37,163 nt of DNA from Planctomycetota bacterium (GTDB lineage Bacteria; Planctomycetota; SZUA-567): NCBI GenBank assembly GCA_031289115.1, contig JAITQC010000107.1, forward strand, positions 1-37,163. The letters run 5' to 3'. Of the stretch, positions 34,901 to 37,163 are shown piece after piece. Under the pieces are notes generated by a model that saw only the letters and a program-made list of their open reading frames with translations, was not told the DNA's origin and did not search any database. How positions within the stretch are numbered: position 1 is the stretch's first letter; every line of letters starts with the position of its first letter. Position numbers and translations under genes: made by a program.

Positions 34901-35129
34901 AATCGAAGACGGCATTTTGATGGTGGTGGAGGGTGAAGACGGCGGGGTGGTGGCCTTGTTCGTCGATGAACTGCTCGGGCAGCAGGAGACCGTGATCAAA
35001 GGCCTCACCGGCTGGCTGAAAAAGTCGCGCGGGGTGTCGGGATGCACCGTTCTTGGCGATGGCGAGGTAGGATTGATTTTGGATATTGGCACCATCATCA
35101 AGGTGGCTAGCCGAAACGCCAATGTGTAG
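31989..35129 (+). CDS. cheA: Chemotaxis histidine kinase CheA with two Hpt domains
   Basis: CheA is the autophosphorylating kinase of chemotaxis. At 1046 residues it is much longer than usual (about 650-700). Hpt1 (about 1-110) has phospho-His49 in FRHFHSIKGSAGF; a Ser/Thr-rich linker (about 145-270) leads to Hpt2 (about 275-390) with His318 in FRALHSFKGNSGF. A Pro/Ala-rich linker of about 250 residues (about 405-650) includes a run of ten prolines near 425 and an Ala-Gly stretch near 635. Then come P3 dimerisation (RVDLNKLDLMLDLVGELVI), the P4 kinase domain (N-box HIIRNAIDHGLE with His769, DDGRGLS, GRGFGMDVVK) and P5, a CheW-like domain. No obvious P2 CheY-binding domain is seen. The Shine-Dalgarno is weak. 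cheW starts 50 bases downstream. Confidence 0.95.
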   Translation: MANHQLLQGLVSEASDLLDDAEAALVSYPKITDDAGRNETVNRVFRHFHSIKGSAGFVELNEIAKVTHEAETLLEQYRNSSTLVMPHETTDLLCRTIDFLRILFDVELRMAANDETEKPADIISDMQGLIQEISNRVKSLKNRPSDLNVEIEENGRTQQHTTTIQISGRTSPSRVIGKAPNQVAPPEGKSASGLDAPPPHPRSDTTIIPRQGGGKAGSDTTKVNKADGAKSQSGRRSATSESDRRHSDTSMSYKSDTATIIRSQNLDSNLTTNKNEFLNRYINEANELLEQTEQALLLIEQHPEDTQESIQETFRALHSFKGNSGFMNLRDLEHLSHRMESEIESSINKSVGINIQTIDVLLQMIDVLRQGVLNLSCGGSGEIPEANLYITMMDEIGSSNSRDTGMVNTQVRDPVTAVSEKAPEPPPPPPPPPPEPPVTPVAQTAAEPPSKSATAVQKRIPQIVTRKNRSSPDTAAPGPATAAVPVAKSPPSRPVVAAAGAGAEEPPQPPAGNSLTTLEPRGKASTQVDLATTPRVTHIELNGPLPNATPATREIKAPTKMEVEAKLTPTRKKTTRIMPTPDAPVAVPPPPPAAAPTAIRPVAPPRAPIPKVNAPEQPAPPPVTTPRATPNSAGAGAGAGAAAGASPQKGVAAPRTDIRVDLNKLDLMLDLVGELVIAETMVTRHPALIDQENESLERAVHQLRRVANSLQDMAMSVRMIPLSSTFRRMIRLVYDLSIKAGKQVDLVLLGEETEVDRTVIERISDPLVHIIRNAIDHGLETSEDRLASGKPETGRVTIEGRHEGGEVWIVITDDGRGLSREKIVRKGIERGLINGDGSDLSDGQIYHLIFEPGFSTADKITDISGRGFGMDVVKKNIEKLSGKIDIRTREGEGTAVIMRIPLTLAIIEGMLVRAGATRYIIPLLSIRESLKPDISQIMFTPDGQAMVKLRQDLIPVVRLDEVFRRVTMTKKIEDGILMVVEGEDGGVVALFVDELLGQQETVIKGLTGWLKKSRGVSGCTVLGDGEVGLILDIGTIIKVASRNANV

Positions 35130-35179
35130 AATAGGCGGGACCGGCTTACCAGAGCCAGCCTCGATCAAAGGAGATAGAC

Positions 35180-35689
35180 ATGCGCCAGGCAACATTGGAT
35201 GACATTTGGGGCGATGACGAGGAGGATGAAGACGCCCTCAAGGATCGCTACCTGACCTTCCATCTGGGCGACGAGGATTATGGTTTGGAAATCCGCCATG
35301 TCACAGAAATCATTTCTATCCAGAAAATCACTGACGTTCCTGACCTGCCGGATTTCGTCAAGGGTGTCATTAATCTTCGGGGCCAAGTTATCCCCACCCT
35401 AGACTTACGCTTGCGCTTTGGCCTGCCCGCGAAAGATTATGATGAACGCACCTGTGTCATTATCACTCGCATGAACGATATCCCGGTGGGGATCATTGTC
35501 GACACGGTGAATGAGGTGATGAATATCCCCTCGGAAACCATCTCCCCACCACCCTCGGTTCAAAAAGGGGCGGCGCACCGCTTTGTTGAGGGATTGGGTC
35601 GGGTTGGCGACTCAGTGAAAATACTTCTTAACGCTGAAAAACTATTGCATGGTGACGAGTTGGAACTTCTGGAGGCCTCGCAAGCCTAA
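35180..35689 (+). CDS. cheW: Chemotaxis adaptor protein CheW
   Basis: CheW couples receptors to CheA. The 169-residue protein has an acidic N-terminal extension (about 1-22, DDIWGDDEEDEDALKD) and then the CheW fold: YLTFHLGDEDYGLEIRHVTEII, the receptor-binding loop LPDFVKGVINLRGQVIPTLDLR, VIITRMNDIPVGIIVDTVNEVM and VKILLNAEKLL. AAAGGAG lies 8 bases before the ATG. It sits between cheA and an mcp gene. Confidence 0.95.
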   Translation: MRQATLDDIWGDDEEDEDALKDRYLTFHLGDEDYGLEIRHVTEIISIQKITDVPDLPDFVKGVINLRGQVIPTLDLRLRFGLPAKDYDERTCVIITRMNDIPVGIIVDTVNEVMNIPSETISPPPSVQKGAAHRFVEGLGRVGDSVKILLNAEKLLHGDELELLEASQA

Positions 35690-35803
35690 AACTTGGCCCA
35701 CAGCGACGCGGGTGCGGCCGTATGCCTCCCGGGGCCCCCGGCCTAGTGCCTAGCCCTGGAGTTGCGGATTTTACCCTGCTACCCCGGACAAAATGGACAA
35801 AAC

Positions 35804-37163
35804 ATGAACCCATTTTTTTCCTCAACCGTTAAAATCTTCCTGGCGGAAGTGGCTGTCTATCTGGCAGTCACCTTTGGTCTCCACTTTTCCCTCTTTTCCT
35901 CCACCCTCAGAGGTTTTTTCTCCCTGCCAGCGGAGGTTGACAGCTTTCTCTTAGTTCCTGCCCTTTACTCCGGACTGGTTGCCATGCTGGTGGCTGTTCT
36001 TGTCTCGCTGTACATGCGTTCCCGGATCCGCCAGCAGAACGCCGCGATGGAACAGGATACGCTGGACAATGTCCTTAACCCCGTCATTATCCTCGACGAC
36101 ATGAACCGCTATGTCATACTCAACCGTGCGGCTGAACTAACCCTGTCCCTCAACCGCAACCAAAGTATCGGTACTAGCGCCAGCCAAGAAATATCCTCCC
36201 TCGCCAACGGGTCAACGGCCAAATTCGGCAAAGATCTCTTCAAAGTTATGCGTTGCCAGGCCAGCTTCGGGGGACTAGACCAGTCCAGTGTCATGATAAC
36301 CCTCACGGATATTTCCCGCGACGTGATGCTAAAGGAAACGATGGCTTCCATAACCCGGGCCATGGGGGACCTCGAGTCGAACTCCATCAAAATTACCGAC
36401 TCCTCCACCATGCTTTCCCAGGGCGCCACCGAGCAGGCATCCTCCCTCGCTTCCATAACCACCTTCCTGGGCGAAATCAACAAGAAGGGTCAGGGGAGCT
36501 CTACCGCCGCCACCAAGGGAACCCAGTTGGCTATCCAGGCCAGGGAAGCGGCAGAGCATTCCAGCGCCGAAATCGTCAATACCCTTAAAGCCATGGCGGA
36601 TGTGCAGGAAGCCGGCGTCCGTATCGCCAGGATTGTCAAGATCATTGACGATGTGGCTTTCCAGACCAACCTCCTCGCCCTTAACGCCGCGGTCGAAGCG
36701 GCCCGGGCCGGTCGTCACGGCAAGGGGTTCGCCGTGGTAGCTGACGAGGTGCGTAACCTAGCTGGCCGGAGCGCCAAAGCGGCCAAAGACACCGCCAGCA
36801 TGGTGGAAGACATCACCACCCGTCTCGGTAACGCCGGTTCCTATATTCACAAACTCGAGGAGATGGTCCGTAACATTGTCCAGGACGCCATCCGTATGTC
36901 AGACGCCACCGCCAGCGCCTCCTCCGCCTCGGCAGAACAGGCCAGTGGCATCCAGCAGGTAAACCGCGAGCTTATTCAAATGGACACGGTTACCCATAGC
37001 ACCATGCTCGCCGCCGAGCAGACGGCGGCGGCGGTCGGGGTGTTTTCCCGGCAGACAACCGATGTCAAGAAAATGCTGGAGGAGATCACCGCCGCCTTCC
37101 ATATCGCTAGCGAGAATCAATCCGGTGCCCCTTCCTCCCAGCGGTCGCGACGCCCCGAGTATA
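35804..37163 (+). CDS. PAS-containing methyl-accepting chemotaxis protein (runs off window)
   Basis: The frame is open from ATG 35804 to the window edge (453 codons). Two closely spaced TMs (about 10-32 and 47-71) leave hardly any periplasmic domain, so sensing is likely internal: a PAS-like domain at about 82-150 (LNPVIILDDMNRYVILNRAAE, VMITLTDIS). The signalling domain follows without HAMP, with MGDLESNSIKITDSSTMLSQGATEQASSLA and the tip [21 protein letters not shown] (about residues 285-305; shown in parts) plus [20 protein letters not shown]. No strong Shine-Dalgarno is present. It is 114 bases after cheW and probably co-transcribed. The end of the protein lies outside. Confidence 0.92.
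   Translation, partial: MNPFFSSTVKIFLAEVAVYLAVTFGLHFSLFSSTLRGFFSLPAEVDSFLLVPALYSGLVAMLVAVLVSLYMRSRIRQQNAAMEQDTLDNVLNPVIILDDMNRYVILNRAAELTLSLNRNQSIGTSASQEISSLANGSTAKFGKDLFKVMRCQASFGGLDQSSVMITLTDISRDVMLKETMASITRAMGDLESNSIKITDSSTMLSQGATEQASSLASITTFLGEINKKGQGSSTAATKGTQLAIQAREAAEHSSAEIVNTLKAMADVQEAGVRIARIVKIIDDVAFQTNLLALNAAVEAARAGRHGKGFAVVADEVRNLAGRSAKAAKDTASMVEDITTRLGNAGSYIHKLEEMVRNIVQDAIRMSDATASASSASAEQASGIQQVNRELIQMDTVTHSTMLAAEQTAAAVGVFSRQTTDVKKMLEEITAAFHIASENQSGAPSSQRSRRPEY

Overview
The window is a chromosomal stretch of about 37 kb from a GC-rich, Gram-negative-type bacterium. It is densely coded with ordinary bacterial genes and contains no insertion sequence, prophage, CRISPR array or rRNA. 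Signs of an outer membrane are a lipoprotein TolC-type channel and a lipid-A-type (LAB_N) domain. A chemotaxis cluster suggests motility. A cobalt/nickel ECF importer, a DUF3842 gene, an Fe-S quinolinate synthase and a radical SAM enzyme fit an anaerobic life. The UvrA N-terminus reads RSTVATTTE where many bacteria have RSTVGTVTE; from memory this variant is familiar from Planctomycetes-like proteins. A PVC or deltaproteobacterial-type anaerobe is therefore a guess; the phylum is not proven here.

Layout. (1) 1-577: start of uvrA on the minus strand, divergent from a solitary TolC-like lipoprotein (969-2846). (2) 2998-5095: an AzgA/PbuG-type purine permease and endonuclease III. (3) 5468-9102: a ribose-type sugar ABC importer in the order ATPase, permease, binding protein, closed by a clear terminator. 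(4) 9424-10818: an orphan radical SAM enzyme with its own sigma70 promoter. (5) 11021-12835: a methyl-accepting chemotaxis protein, then scpA. (6) 14000-18734: glyA, serA, a metallo-beta-lactamase-fold protein and a LAB_N-glycosyltransferase 2 fusion, probably one operon from a strong promoter at 13888. (7) 18909-22276: cbiMN, cbiQ, cbiO and a DUF3842 gene. (8) Minus strand 26809 down to 22325: a CBS-pair protein, a soluble histidine kinase, nadA, cysE and a D-Ala-D-Ala-ligase-like ATP-grasp gene, with two overlapping gene junctions. (9) Minus strand 27947 down to 27176: an unknown HTH-like gene followed by tRNA-Leu(UAG) and a terminator. (10) 28191-31798: homoserine dehydrogenase, an unknown two-TM protein and a YdjC/ChbG-type deacetylase. 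(11) 31989 to the end: cheA with two Hpt domains, cheW and the first part of a PAS-containing chemoreceptor.

How the genes work together. glyA and serA give serine/glycine and one-carbon flow, and cysE on the other strand turns serine toward cysteine. hom serves threonine/methionine. The Cbi genes supply cobalt or nickel. cheA-cheW-mcp form a chemosensory core whose cheY/cheR/cheB partners must lie outside the window. I see no single spectacular new system. The best leads are the LAB_N-GT2 fusion, the divergent ATP-grasp ligase coupled to cysE, the CBS/histidine-kinase/nadA operon, and the structured leaders around cbiMN-cbiQ.
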